Positions 20,762-31,867 of a stretch of 64,000 bases of DNA are shown here, in pieces. Both the position numbers and the translations under genes were made by a program. Under the pieces are notes generated by a model that did not search any database, was not told the DNA's origin, and saw nothing but the letters and a program-made list of their open reading frames with translations. The DNA comes from Combretum micranthum (Eukaryota; Streptophyta; Magnoliopsida; Myrtales; Combretaceae), in assembly GCA_024138025.1 (NCBI GenBank), contig JAMXBD010000365.1, positions 992,001-1,056,000 on the forward strand. The letters run 5' to 3'. Numbering within the stretch: the first letter of the stretch is position 1; each line of letters starts with the position of its first letter.

Positions 20762-23700
20762 TGTAAACCCCGGTTTTTCAAGTAGCCAAGATAACCCTAG
20801 CCGGAAACCAAAACCCTAAACCGGAATAGCTCAAGTCTAGAGTGAGAACTAGGAACCCTAATTCCGGCTTTTCCTCGGTTTCCAATTAAGAAACTTTTCT
20901 AAGAAAATTTAATTTTGAATATAGTTCTTGATTATATTTCAAACCAAGAAAATATCATTTTAAGAAAATTTCAATTCCGGGTCATCCCGAGACCCATTAT
21001 AGAAAAACGTGCCCCGGAACTAGAATTTCAAAAATTTACTTATGAGTACTCATTTGAACCGAAATAAAATAAGGATTTCAAAAATATATTTTTCATAATT
21101 TTCCGGTTTATGAAAAATACAGTTATAGCCTTTTTATTCGTATTTCATTACTACCGAAATTAAATTGTCTTGTCTACTATTCCTCACTATTCACAAGTAC
21201 ACCTATTCTATCTATTAGCCACTTTACAAATTCAACTCCTACCATCACTCAAATCAATCCCTTTTCTCCATGCTTTTTGTCCCTTAAACTTCATTACAAG
21301 TTATGACAATTACACATCAAGTTAAATCATCAAATAAAGCAAAAATTTCAAACTTTTCCCTTCCCCTTCAAGCCAAAACCGGCGTGAAATGGCCCCCCTC
21401 CATGCTCCATTTGCAAATTTTTTTTACTTCTTTTAACCTAATTCCACTTTATATATAGCTATGTTTTCTCTCTCTTCCTCCATTCACTCATTTTACAAAC
21501 TTCACAAAGTGAAAAAGCTCTCAAAAACTCTCCTTTTTCCCTCTTTGGCCGAAAGTTTCCAAGCTCCCCACACACCCACACAACTTTCCATTTCCTCTTT
21601 TCATCTCTAATTACTTCAAGTAAGTAAACTTTTACCCCTTTCCACTCATAGATCTTTGTTATGGCTAAGTGATTCTTGGATATTTCCAACCCAAAGGACC
21701 CCATGAGCTTTTTGCTAGGGACAAGGAAATGTCAAAACAAGAATACCGAACCATTACAAAGTAGATCTAGCATTTAAAGGAGCTTTCATGCCAAAAGCTT
21801 TATGTTTATCCATCAAAAAGTATTTTAAACAAAAGATCTTTTATAAAAATATAGTTTTTATGTTTTCAAAACTCATTTAAGCATATGAAATAATAGATCT
21901 ATCATTTTACTACTCATAATCATGTAGGCATTTAAGTTTCATTATTATTTTGTGTTTATGTGCATTAATAGTCTTTAATGCTTTTGTCTTTAGTAAATAA
22001 CCTTCTTAGTATATAGATCTATGGTTAGATAAGTTAATAAAGTCAAAAAGGAAAACACTTTTCAAGAAATGAACTTGTGTAAATTCGGATGACTTTGGAA
22101 ACCTAGGTCAAAAACACTTTTATCAACTTCTAAACATATATTTTTCAAGAAAATGAAGCCTATGGTAATGATAATGTTTGGTGTATATTTCATGAGTCTA
22201 AATGAGATTTTACTAAAGAAAATGTTGGAAACAAGAAATGAAGTCCAATAGAAGTTTTGAGCTAAAAGTCATGTAGACAAAATTCGTAATAATGGATGTA
22301 TGGTTAGAAAACTATTTTTCCAACTTCAAAAATGTATTTTCTTAAATAAATGAAGTCCTTAGGGTATAGTATAATAAATACTTAAAGTTTTGAGATAAAA
22401 TATATTTTTCTCAAAGGAATCAACTTGAAAGTGGAATTTTCTAAATTCGGATTTTTGGAAACCCCCTAGTAGAAACCCACTTAAAAGTTTATAAATGAGG
22501 ATTTTATTAAAGAAATAAAGGCCTTAGGATATAACTAATATAAGGGTCAAAATTTCTTTAAATAAAGTAGAGTTTTCCTAAAGAAAATCCTTGTAATATG
22601 TAGGTGTGACCAAGTGTAGTAAACTCACTTGTTAAACAATAGCATGAAGTGGTTTTCTAAGAAAAGTTTATTTAAATTCTTTGAATCTAAAAAGTTATAA
22701 GAACTTAGGCTCATTAGAGTTCATATCATGACATTCATGATAGGGAAAATCATTACCATTGCATTTAGTTTCATTTTGTACTTAGGAATCTCAAGTGCAT
22801 TCATGAAAACCACATTTTTGGAATCGTATACCCGCTGTACAGATCTGATCCTCAATTCCGAGGCTTAGATATTTTCAAAACTTGATTTAAACTTCATATT
22901 TAGAAAGCTCTTCCGAAGTAGATAGAAATCGATATAAAATTTGCGAAATTCCGACTTAAAACGACCAAGTTATGGCCATTTTAAAACGGAACTTCGAAAA
23001 TGACGCGAATTTCGATTTCACTAAGTTTTCTTAGAGTTTTAGTCCTAAGTTGGTAGAATACTTATTAGGGTATTTCTTATGAATAGGTGAACCCGAGGAC
23101 GTTGAATCTTTGCCTCCGGATTATTATTACTAGAAGAAAGGCGAACCAATGGCGGAGTGAGTTTTTCTTCCCGATTCATTTATTGTATGCTTGTAAAGTA
23201 GTGCACTAGAATGTAGGTCAAATGAATGGAATATGAATGATGGGGATTAATGGGAAATTATATGATTGATGATGATGTGAGAACTCAATTAAGAATATCG
23301 AAACCGGGTGATAAACTTTGGTTGTGTAGTTAGCTATGATGGATTGTCTGAAAAATTGTTTGATCGCCTAAATAAAATGGCTTAATCAACTACTTGGACT
23401 AATGCTAATTTGATATGTGCATTTCACAAGGGGAAGGAGCATTAGCATTTGTAGGTTAGTCGTGAACCATAAACGATATCGAATAATCGTAGGTTAGTCG
23501 TGAACCATAAACGACATCGAATAATCGTAGGTTAACCATGAACCATAAACAGCATATTGTTAGTACCGCAGTAGTCGTTAATCTGCTAACCCGGGATGGA
23601 GGGCGCAATTCCATCCACATATGATTTCCGGTTGGTCATATGTATGTTGAACTCACGTGTTTGATGCATACACTTGCTTGATTAATAACTTGCTTGAATT

Positions 23701-24160
23701 GTTGTGACATGAATGTTATTGTGGAAGATTACACTCACTAAGCTAGTTAGCTTACGTCCCTACAGTCCATTCCATTTGCAGCTATCCCATTTGTGGCTTA
23801 GGCGACGTGACCTGGCTGAACAGGTACAGAAGCTAGGAGTTTCCCCTAGAAGTTGGAATTTATGTTTTAGACTTCCATAGGAAACTTCTAAGACTTGGAT
23901 GACTGTATAAGACCGTTAATTATTCTTTTGCGGGGGAATGCCCATTAGATTATGTAATATTTATTTATGTTTCATGAATTATATCCTACTGCTAATGCAT
24001 GCCAAATTAAGTTTTTACCTCCATTCGGACTTGTGCTCTATTGTTGTAAAGGTACGCCTTATATCTATATGAAGCTCTCGAAAGACTAAGGCGGTAATTC
24101 GGGAATCTTATATGGTATGTGGCAGACTGTTACGTTTAGGGTACCCTGTGGGGCGTGACA
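20762..24160 (+). repeat. Element A 3' LTR (3399 bp)
   Basis: Starts tgtaaaccccgg, ends ggggcgtgaca and is followed by the target duplication gtcat. It is 69 bp shorter than the 5' LTR through many small deletions and one missing 38-bp repeat (three units at 23451-23564). Confidence 0.93.
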
Positions 24161-24169
24161 GTCATAGCC

Positions 24170-24534
24170 TGTAATACCCTTCAAATATATATGGTGAAAC
24201 TCTAATCACAGGAGGGCCCTTTAGGTATAATGACTTGGAATTTGTCAAAACTTTAAAAGTAAGCGTGCTATAGGCAGAGCAATCTCAGGATGGGTGACCC
24301 CTTAGGAAGCGCTGACACCAAAAGGATAAAACCATGTAGCGTGTGACCAAAGCGGACAATACCTCAGTGGGTAAAGTTCCAAGTCGTTACACAGTACATT
24401 TGGTATTATGGTTATGCCTGAGGGTATGTTGGGAGAGCCAGTGTACTTTCCATCACGATCCCTACCTAGGGTGGCCTGAGGGCTTAGGAGCGCCCCCTTC
24501 AATGCGGTGAAACCTGGAGTGGCAGGTCATGAAA
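24170..24534 (+). repeat. Cassandra left LTR with 5S-like region
   Basis: aagtaagcgtgct (24257-24269) corresponds to the 5S box A (agttaagcgtgct), and aggatgggtgacccc (24287-24301) followed by ttaggaag corresponds to box C. The middle of 5S is diverged, so RNA polymerase III activity is doubtful. Confidence 0.78.
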
Positions 24535-24607
24535 AATGTTAGCAGAGCAATGGTTCTGGACCTATGAAACGAAATTGAAGGAGATGTTAATTCTATAAGT
24601 GGGGGAG

Positions 24608-24956
24608 TATAGATGATGAAACTTTAATCACAGAGGTACTTTTTCGATGTAATGATTTGGAGTTTATCAAAACTCCAAAGTTAAGCATGCTCTTAACAGA
24701 GCAATCCCAGGATGGGTGACCCTTTAGGAAGCGCTGACACCAAAAGGACAAAACCATATAGCGTGTGACCAAAGCGGACAATACCTCGTTGGATAAAATT
24801 CCGAATCGTTACACAGTACCTCTGGTATCCTGGTTGTGCCTGAGAATCCGTTGGGAGAGCCAGTGTACCTGACATCACAATCCCTCCTCTGGATGACCTA
24901 AGGGCCTAGGGGCGTCCCCTCTATTACGGTGGAGCCTGGGGTGACAAGACGTGACA
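24608..24956 (+). repeat. Cassandra right LTR with 5S-like region
   Basis: aactccaaagttaagcatgct (24671-24691) matches the 5S segment aactccgcagttaagcgtgct closely, and aggatgggtgaccc (24709-24722) matches box C. It ends gtgaca at 24956. It appears slightly shorter at its left end than the other copy. Confidence 0.78.
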
Positions 24957-26163
24957 TAACCTTTCATGCTTCTAACAGGTTCATACTGTAGATATGATGG
25001 ACCCTTACATAATTACCAAAAGAAGATCCAGAGAAGGGCAAATCCTTGTGATTGAATATAAGGATTAAAGCATATAACCAAAAAAAAAGAAAATGATTAA
25101 AGCATATTAGGTGGACGGAGGAGGAGTGGTTAACGCTAAGCAGTTGCTGGTTCAATGAAAAAATTTAACGCGATGTTTCCGCTTCGTTACAGACGTTACA
25201 TGCAAAGCTCAAATTTTGCTAACGATAGTCCCCAAGCGATAGCTATTGTTGCTAAAAGAAGTTGAGCAGCATTTTAACAGCATACTTCAGCTTGGCCGCA
25301 TGAGCAGGAGTTTTGAGTTAGTTTGCCTCTATTTTAAAACCAAACAACTTTTGATCCGAAGTAATTCTTAAAATACGGTTACAAAATCACATATGCAAGA
25401 TATGATTTTGCAACCACTGGTTTATGGCAGAAATTTGCAAAAATTTTGAAATCACAAGCTGGCTGAGACTTTTTACATGTGAGAAATTACTTTGAAAGTC
25501 CAAGAGCAAATTCATAGGTTGAACATGCAATTTTGAAATCGCATATCTAACCTCCGATTTCTTGATACATTCTTCCCAAAAACAACAAAGAATCAAAAAG
25601 GCACTATGGGCCTGTGGTTTTGAAATGGTACAAGAATTACTTTGGCCAAAACCAATTCTAGAAAATAACTTTTTTACGAAGAGCAAACTGATCTAATATT
25701 CACATAAGCATTATGCAGAAATTTTGACCCAGTTCCAACTTACACGTTCATGCGTTTGTTTTTGGGGTTGGGAGTGGGGCGCCTGTCCTTCCAAGAATAG
25801 AAAATGACATTCTGAAAACAAAAATTGTAACTTGCTATTCTCCAGCACATTATTTATCCTATTATGTTACTGATCTGTATTTCACAGTTACAAGTCATTC
25901 AGTAAAATAATGAGTTGGCAAGATATCATAAAGAGAATTCTCTCTTTTGAGAGAGAGAATTTAAGTATTGAAAATAATGTTCTAGGATGGACAATTGACC
26001 AGCAGGGACAAAGGACCCGAAGGCATCAAGGACTGTTCACCCAACGAATAGTGTGTTTAAGTGATCCTTCAATACGTGAAAGAAATATTTGGATCTTCCT
26101 TATTTAATGAGAGTCCCGAGACACCAAAGTACCAGAAACTACTGCTATGATACTCCATCAGTT
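24957..26163. other. Intergenic DNA, no gene recognised
   Basis: Short open frames on both strands only; none shows a recognisable domain. An A-run (25081-25088) and an inverted ctctctttt/gagagagag motif near 25938-25959 are the only local structures noticed. Confidence 0.45.
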
Positions 26164-26199
26164 CTAAAACTTTATGTGCAAGAGATAAAACAGATCATG

Positions 26200-26397
26200 C
26201 GTTGTAGTTACCTCAATGATGGAAGCCACCACTGTCTTAACAAATACCAAGGTTCCACCATCAAACCTGAATTCAACACTAAACAAAGTCCAATTGCCTC
26301 CTGGAGCTGAAAGACACTGAAATGTTACTGCTTCCATCCAATCTTCCATCTTTCCAGAAGTAACATAGCTTGCTAGATGAAACCCTAAGAGTCTCAT
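26200..26397 (-). pseudogene. Possible host exon fragment, unidentified
   Basis: A minus-strand frame from the ATG at 26397 reads MRLLGFHLASYVTSGKMEDW, then AVTFQCLSAPGGNWTLFSVE and FDGGTLVFVKTVVASIIE. It then meets ATTGAG|gtaact, a good splice donor at about 26213. Composition (Gly, Trp, mixed hydrophobics) looks more protein-like than the neighbouring frames. No second exon was identified and I do not recognise the protein. It could be chance. Confidence 0.25.
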
Positions 26398-26536
26398 CCT
26401 TTAAAACCTCTAGTAATGACATGAAAATTGGTAAGCATGAATACAGCAATGACCAGAAAACTGATTCCATTAGCTCTCTTGCATCAGAAAAGCTTGAAAC
26501 CAGAAAAACTTGAAACTGCAAACAAGCTATTTAGAC

Positions 26537-26970
26537 TAAGTCATGAGCAATTTGCAGCTGCACCAACTTGATCACATGTTCATAATAGATAGGACAGCTG
26601 TGGATGGAAGAACCACTTAGAGAATCAGTTCATGGTCTAGGGTGGGTGGAAAATTATGCAAAGGCATTTTCAATCCCTATATTCTCATCATTGAATAGTA
26701 GCAATGCTAGCCCACAAAACCTGAAAATGATAAGAAAAAATCAACATTGACCAACATTAGACTATAGTCATGAGCAATTATGAATGCATCAATCGTGCAT
26801 GCTTGTGCTAGCAAGGACAGTTAGTGATGGAAGAACCATCTAGAGCATCGGTTTAAAGTCTAGGGTGGCAAAGAATTATTCATAGGCACATATAGATGAA
26901 TGCTATCATCGCTAAATAGCAGTAATGCACTCACAAAACCTGGAAATGGGGAGAAAATTTCAGAATTGGC
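26537..26970. repeat. Diverged tandem duplication (about 225-bp unit, two copies)
   Basis: The unit beginning agtcatgagcaatt and containing gatggaagaaccacttagag, gtctagggtgg, atagtagcaatgc and cacaaaacctg occurs at about 26537-26740 and again at about 26768-26970. The copies differ by many substitutions, so the duplication is old. No gene covers it. Confidence 0.75.
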
Positions 26971-27229
26971 AAAGTCTAGGCACAGCTAGAAAAATTAACA
27001 AGACCAAACCACTAAAAGATGGGATTTGCACATAGACCACCAGCAAATTAATATGTAATCAATTAGTTATCAATGAGGCAATCTTTTCTCCTCTTTTCAC
27101 CCTCAAACATCAACACAGGATAAGGCTTATATACTCCAGTTTCTCTATACAAACTCTCAATGTTTCACTTTTAATTCTACGTGCTCATTATAAAAAGTTG
27201 AATATATAGGCTAGATGATGCTTTACATA

Positions 27230-27395
27230 ATACCCAACCCCCACCCACCTCCCCTTCTTCCTTTTCTTCTCTTTGTGTGTATGTGTGGGTGTGGGCGCGG
27301 GGTGGGTGCACCCCCCACAACCCCCCCCCCCCCCTCTTTCTCTCTCTCCCTTTTCTTCTCTTTGTGTGCGGGTGTGGGTGGGTGGGTATTTTACC
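27230..27395. repeat. Low-complexity C-rich / TG-rich microsatellite block
   Basis: Two related units of cccttttcttctctttgtgtg followed by gggtgtgggtggg-type runs, separated by a run of C (about 27319-27333). The open frames over it on both strands are repeat translations (PPPP, CVCV). The G runs on one strand could form quadruplex structures (inference). Confidence 0.8.
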
Positions 27396-27558
27396 TTTGG
27401 CCGGAGTGTATCCACTTCAACTGGTTCTCAAGAAGTACCAATATGGCAGTGCAAGCAGCTTTTCCTTCATTCGTATTCCAGTCAAATAGTCCACTACTTT
27501 GAAAACTTTCATTGTTGCATGGAACAAATTTTCTCTGCATAGCCTCAATCAACATGTG

Positions 27559-29100
27559 CTATGCAAGCATTCTCTCAGTATCTGCAATTTCAGGGGTTTC
27601 AGCAGAAGGTGTGAACAAAGCCATCTTATTTGACAAGTTTTGAAGGGAGTCATGCCTATTTGCCAATTCCATCAAGACCTTGATCCTTCTAAAGGAAACA
27701 TTACTTGGTTTGTGCCCCTTTTCGAGCATTTGCAAGAAGCACCATTCTGCTTCTGTCAGCTTGCCCATATCACAGAGTAAATCAAATAAAACATCTGACA
27801 CAAGGATATATGAGCCAAACTGCTTCTCCACCATGTCATTCCACAGCTTTAATGCAAGATCCACTTTCTCCTGCCTTTTAAACAGCCTAACTAGAAACAT
27901 GCAACTCTGTGTATTTGGCAGGCAACCTGATGCCATCATCCTCTGATACAAGCTCCATGATCGCTGCAAGTCGTTCGACCAATAGAAAACTCTGAAGAAC
28001 AAATTATAGGTAGTTGCATTAGGTTTCAAGCCCTTAAAACCATCTCGTCAACTAAACTCTCAGCATCACCAAGTCTCTTTGCGATGCAATAATTCCTAAT
28101 AGAAGCATTATATGCCGCAACATCAGGATAGCACCCGTATTCCTTCATTTCCTTCAAAACATCCCTAGCTTTATCAGGCTGACCAATCAACCCGAGTCCA
28201 CCTATTATACTCGTATAGGTGATGACATCCGGCATTATATCTTCCTTCCTCATTGTCTCAACAACCTTAAACGCTTTCTCCATTTCTCTACCTTTGCAAT
28301 TCACATCAACCAAACAATTGTACGTAACAACATCAGGCTTCACACCCATTTCCCTCATTTCTTGGAAAAAAGTCTCGGCTTCTTCACTCGTCTTCCACCC
28401 AGACAAAAGTATGTTAAAAGTCTGCAAATTCGGTCTAAAGTTATGCTTCAAGCTATGATAAACATTCCTAGCATCACGCATACTCTTCTCCTGACACAAA
28501 GTCCTCAAAACCCATTAAAGCACCCGATATAACGAACTCGGGAACAATCCTCTTGAACTTCCAAAACCACTTAACTGTCATACTCACAGAACAAATCTTA
28601 GCCACCCTAGCTAAAACTACCATTAACGTACGGGACGTAATAATCGAACCATCTTTCCTTTTGATTTCAACCAACAAATCCCAAATCAAGTCGAATTTCC
28701 TACTCCTACCTAATAAATACAGCATCGTATCAAGGGAAAATGTAGAATGATAAAATCCTTTTAATCTATTCCCAAATCTAAAAAATTCAAGAGCTTGCAT
28801 TGGATTTCCATGGCTAAACCTAAACCTCTTGAGTACTTTATCGAACAGCTCGCTTGATAAGGCAATATTAGCGGATTCCAGAGATTGTTTGAGCTCACCT
28901 GGAGATGTGAAGTTGCATGCGATTCGATAAAGGTTGTCTACATCTTCATTTTCAGATCGATATGGGTTTTCAGAAGTGAAGAAACGAGAGAGGTGAAGGA
29001 GAAGAAGATAAAGAAATTCTGCGACTTGATAGGTAAAGGATTGAAATTTGTCGGAGATTCGTCATCAATCAAATTGTGTCGTGCAATGTCTCCAAACTCC
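27559..29100 (-). pseudogene. Mitochondrial-type P-class PPR protein gene, frameshifted
   Basis: PPR proteins bind organellar RNA through 35-residue helical repeats and act in RNA processing or translation. On the minus strand a single-exon reading frame runs from about 29.05 kb to the stop at 27559 through at least three frame changes. 28474-28961 begins with SENPYRSENEDVDNLYRIA, SSELFDKVLKRFRF and ALEFFRFGNRLKGF (typical N-terminal region). 28026-28508 holds repeats with NLQTFNILLSGW, GVKPDVVTYNCLVD, IMPDVITYTSIIGGLG and CYPDVAAYNASI. 27559-28029 continues with KPNATTYNLFFRVFY and further repeats to the C-terminus. Shifts lie near 28490-28540, near 28028 (apparent loss of one G in a G run) and near 28985. 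The N-terminal SSRRISLSSSPSP in another frame resembles a mitochondrial presequence. The rest of the family is intronless, so the lack of introns is normal. Either a recent pseudogene or sequence error. Confidence 0.85.
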
Positions 29101-29120
29101 AAAAAAAAAAAAAAAAAAAA
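29101..29120 (+). repeat. Poly(A) tract inside the 5' region of the PPR gene
   Basis: Twenty A on the + strand (T in the gene sense) near the start of the PPR frame. It is on the wrong side for a retrocopy poly(A) tail and separates the N-terminal codons from a possible upstream start. Confidence 0.8.
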
Positions 29121-29349
29121 TCGTTCACAATGTAAGTGCCCTTTGGGATTAGGCTTTCGGCTCACATAGAAGCCTTTGCTCAGATTGATTGGATTGAAGA
29201 ACATATTTCATATTGTATGTCTCTCACTGGACTCTTTACAATTAGGGTTTTAGTTTAGGGTTTATGGACTGGTTTTAAAAATATTGTTAAGGAGATTAAA
29301 TTTTTATTTTTTTTTTACTTAATTGTTAACATATGTTTTACCCACGGCC

Positions 29350-29350
29350 A

Positions 29351-29384
<34 letters not shown>

Positions 29385-29388
29385 TATA
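29350..29388. repeat. A-run plus (TA)n microsatellite
   Basis: About 18 A followed by about 10 TA dinucleotides, then acacgcacacacac. Confidence 0.85.
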
Positions 29389-29625
29389 TTACACGCACAC
29401 ACACGCTAGAAGACGCTGCATCCACGATACCTGTGTTGAAATGTAATATATGATAATAAAAATGAAATTTGAGATAGAAAATTATGTATATATGCGTATT
29501 TTTAAATAAGTTGAAAATCAAATATATATTTCGAAAACTTAGGAGAAATAAATTTATTTTATATTTATTTTTAAAAGAATAAATATCAACATACGTACTA
29601 TAATAACCATTGAGAAAACTATATA

Positions 29626-30058
29626 TAAGGCTGTAAGTAAGACGAGATAGCTTGCAAGTTACTCGAGTTCGACTCGATGAAAACTTGAATTTGACTCGTT
29701 TACAATCAAGTCGAGCTCGAGTTCAAGCTACTTGAGTAGTTACCAAGCTCAAGTTCGAGCTTTAAAATACTCGGCTCGATGAGCTCGCGAGCTTAATCGA
29801 GTTTAATTAAGTGTTAAATTGAGTCAAGTCGAGTTCGAGTTTATCGAGTATTAAATACTCTTTATAGTTAAATTAATATTAACAAGACTAATCGAGCTTA
29901 ATCGAGTCGAGTTTAAGTTTATCGAGTATTAAATCGAGTCGAATTTGAGCTTAAAAATCAAAGCTTGATCTAGTTCGAGTTTGAGGTTTAAATTTTTTAT
30001 TCGAGTCGAGTTCGAGCTTAGCACTGTATTGACTCGACTCGACTCATTTACAGCCCTA
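29626..30058. mobile_element. hAT-type MITE, 433 bp
   Basis: Ends taaggctgtaagtaagacga and the inverted tcgactcatttacagcccta. Flanking 8-mers actatata (29618-29625) and attatata (30059-30066) match at 7 of 8. The interior is a series of tcgag/ctcga words (GAGCTCGA, CGAGTTCGAG), typical of the widespread plant tagggctgtaaa MITE family. No coding capacity. Confidence 0.87.
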
Positions 30059-30066
30059 ATTATATA

Positions 30067-31398
30067 TATGTAGAATGATAATCATCACCACAACTACAAT
30101 GTAGTCAATTAAAAGTTCAATGGCATAAGGGAATTAGATTCGTGTAGTTTAAGATCACAACATTTATTGAAATTGTTATATTATAATTTTGTGTAAGTCT
30201 AGTCCGATTACTAATTGATTCCACTCATTTTTTAGATCACAATTTTATTTTGTAATACTTAAACTTAATATAATATATGAATAAATTATAAAGCATTTCA
30301 CCTATTAGTTAACTATTGGCCTCAAATGTTAGTAAAAACAGGTTGAATTTCAAAATTATTAAAGTCATAATTAATAGATCATCAAGATAAATAAATAATA
30401 TATATATATATATATAGAAATTGCTACAAATAAAATTGAAAAATGTAAATTAAGGAATGATTTTATGCCTAAGCATTATAGTATGATTAAAATGAGCACA
30501 AACTCAATATCTTGAATGTTAATGTTTTTTATAGTAATTTCTCTTTTCTGTTACATAATTATTTTTTATCTACGAACTTAATAAAATGCAAGGTTCTCTC
30601 ATTAATATAAGTATAGAAAACTTGTTTCCTAAATCTTTTGCAATAGACTCATATTTAGGCTCATATATGTGCAAATAAGAGATATGTTTTATTTATGCAT
30701 TACATAATAAACAAAAATATCATAATTGTTGAAAACTAATAAATGCCAAGACTTGTAAAGACTTCAATTATATTCTTAATTGATTAATTAAATTAAAAGT
30801 GATTTTATTAATTTACCATCTACCAAATTGTTGTAGCATATTCATCCATGAAACTAAAAAAGAAATTACAATTATATTTATAATATCTGCTTCATTATAA
30901 AAGATTTCTTATTTTGTATAGTAAAGAATGAGTATTATTGTTAGTAAAATCTTAGACTTTGGTCAAATTTATTTTTTTTTCTGTATGCCTTGGTGAATTG
31001 GATTTGAGATACTCCATAGTCTCAACCATATTATTTTAGAACCATACATAGGGGTCCAAGGAATTATTGAAATTGCAAAAGATTAAGGAGAAAGATATTA
31101 GTAGTTATGATAAACACAGTTCGCAATATATAAGAAGTATTGCAATATATGAGAAGTATTAAAAAGAAAAGGAAACACATTTAGCACCTATTTTTATATG
31201 AATTAAGACATGAGGAATACAATAAAAATCCATCACAAATTTAAGTAGGATTCTAAGAAAAACATTTTAAAAAATCAAATCAAATCAAATATTTAAGGTT
31301 CTTGAAACTTGTAATTAAAACTGCAATACATATTTCTATATGAATCATCTTAGTAGGTGCCTTTCCAACTTCTACACCATTTCATTTGCAAATAGAAT
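30067..31398. other. AT-rich intergenic DNA, no gene recognised
   Basis: Very AT-rich with TA repeats (30401-30416) and no open frame of interest. Confidence 0.5.
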
Positions 31399-31764
31399 TA
31401 GAGTTGTAAATAAGTCGAGTTGAGTCGATACAATACCAAGCTTGAACTCGTCTAAAATAAAAATCTCAAAGCTCGAGCTCGAACTCAAACTCGATTGAGA
31501 TTTGATTTTGAAGCTCAAACTCGACTTGATTAAATTTGATTACTCTTTTTAAATATTTATCTAACTATAAAGAGTATTTAATACCCGATAAGCTCAAACT
31601 CGACCCGCATCGATTTAATACTCGTTTAGGCTCGTGAGCTCATCGAATCGAATATTTTAAAGCTCGAACTCGAGCTCTACTTAATTGTAAGCGAGTCGAA
31701 TTCGAGTTTTTGCTGAGTCGAACTCGAGTAGCTCGCGAGCTATCTTAACTCACTTACAGCCCTA
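31399..31764. mobile_element. Second hAT-type MITE of the same family, inverted, 366 bp
   Basis: Ends tagagttgtaaataagtcga and the inverted taactcacttacagcccta. Flanking 8-mers aatagaat (31391-31398) and aatagaac (31765-31772) match at 7 of 8. Its reverse complement aligns with 29626-30058 (agctact cgagttcgactc, gctttaaaatac/attcg blocks), so the two copies lie in opposite orientation about 1.3 kb apart. Confidence 0.87.
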
Positions 31765-31867
31765 AATAGAACATTCAAAATTGAAGAGAGATTTTTCATA
31801 TTCCATTCATATGCCTCCATCATTGAGTTTAATCAAGGTCAACCAGATCTTCTAGTGTTGATATCCA

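Larger units (their letters stand above)
10575..24160 (+). mobile_element. Element A: complete Ty3/gypsy chromovirus (Tekay-like), 13.6 kb, with an extra ORF
   Basis: Two LTRs (10575-14042 and 20762-24160) begin tgtaaacccc and end gtgata/gtgaca. They are flanked by a perfect 5-bp duplication gtcat (10570-10574, 24161-24165). The PBS at 14051 matches initiator tRNA-Met, and a purine tract precedes the 3' LTR. Internal order: extra ORF, gag with three zinc knuckles, protease (DTGA), RT (FMDDILIY), RNase H, integrase and a C-terminal chromodomain remnant. This order and the chromodomain identify a plant chromovirus; long LTRs and the integrase C-terminus suggest the Tekay/Del clade (inference). 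Multiple frameshifts and stops inactivate pol. LTR-LTR differences are substitutions plus many 1-3 base indels, so the insertion is not very recent. Confidence 0.93.
24170..24956 (+). mobile_element. Cassandra-type TRIM with 5S rRNA-derived sequence in its LTRs
   Basis: Two similar non-coding direct repeats (about 24170-24534 and 24608-24956) share blocks such as gaagcgctgacaccaaaagg and gcgtgtgaccaaagcggaca, and each contains a degraded 5S rRNA 3' half. The spacer holds a decayed tRNA-Met-like priming site (gttagcagagcaatggtt, about 24538-24555) and a polypurine tract (aagtgggggag, 24597-24607) directly before the second repeat. This is the layout of Cassandra, a non-autonomous LTR element that carries 5S sequence. 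The outer ends are approximate. There is no coding capacity, as expected. It begins four bases after the element A target duplication. Confidence 0.85.

Noticed and set aside
24250..24310. A 5S rRNA gene
   Set aside because: Only box A and box C regions are recognisable, the rest is diverged, and the copy is embedded in paired LTRs with PBS and polypurine tract (Cassandra layout).
27188..27542. Several overlapping open frames on both strands
   Set aside because: All are translations of a C-rich and TG-rich microsatellite block.
29101..29120. Poly(A) tract as evidence that the PPR gene is a retrocopy
   Set aside because: It lies at the 5' side of the gene with A on the antisense strand, and PPR genes are normally intronless, so neither point indicates retroposition.
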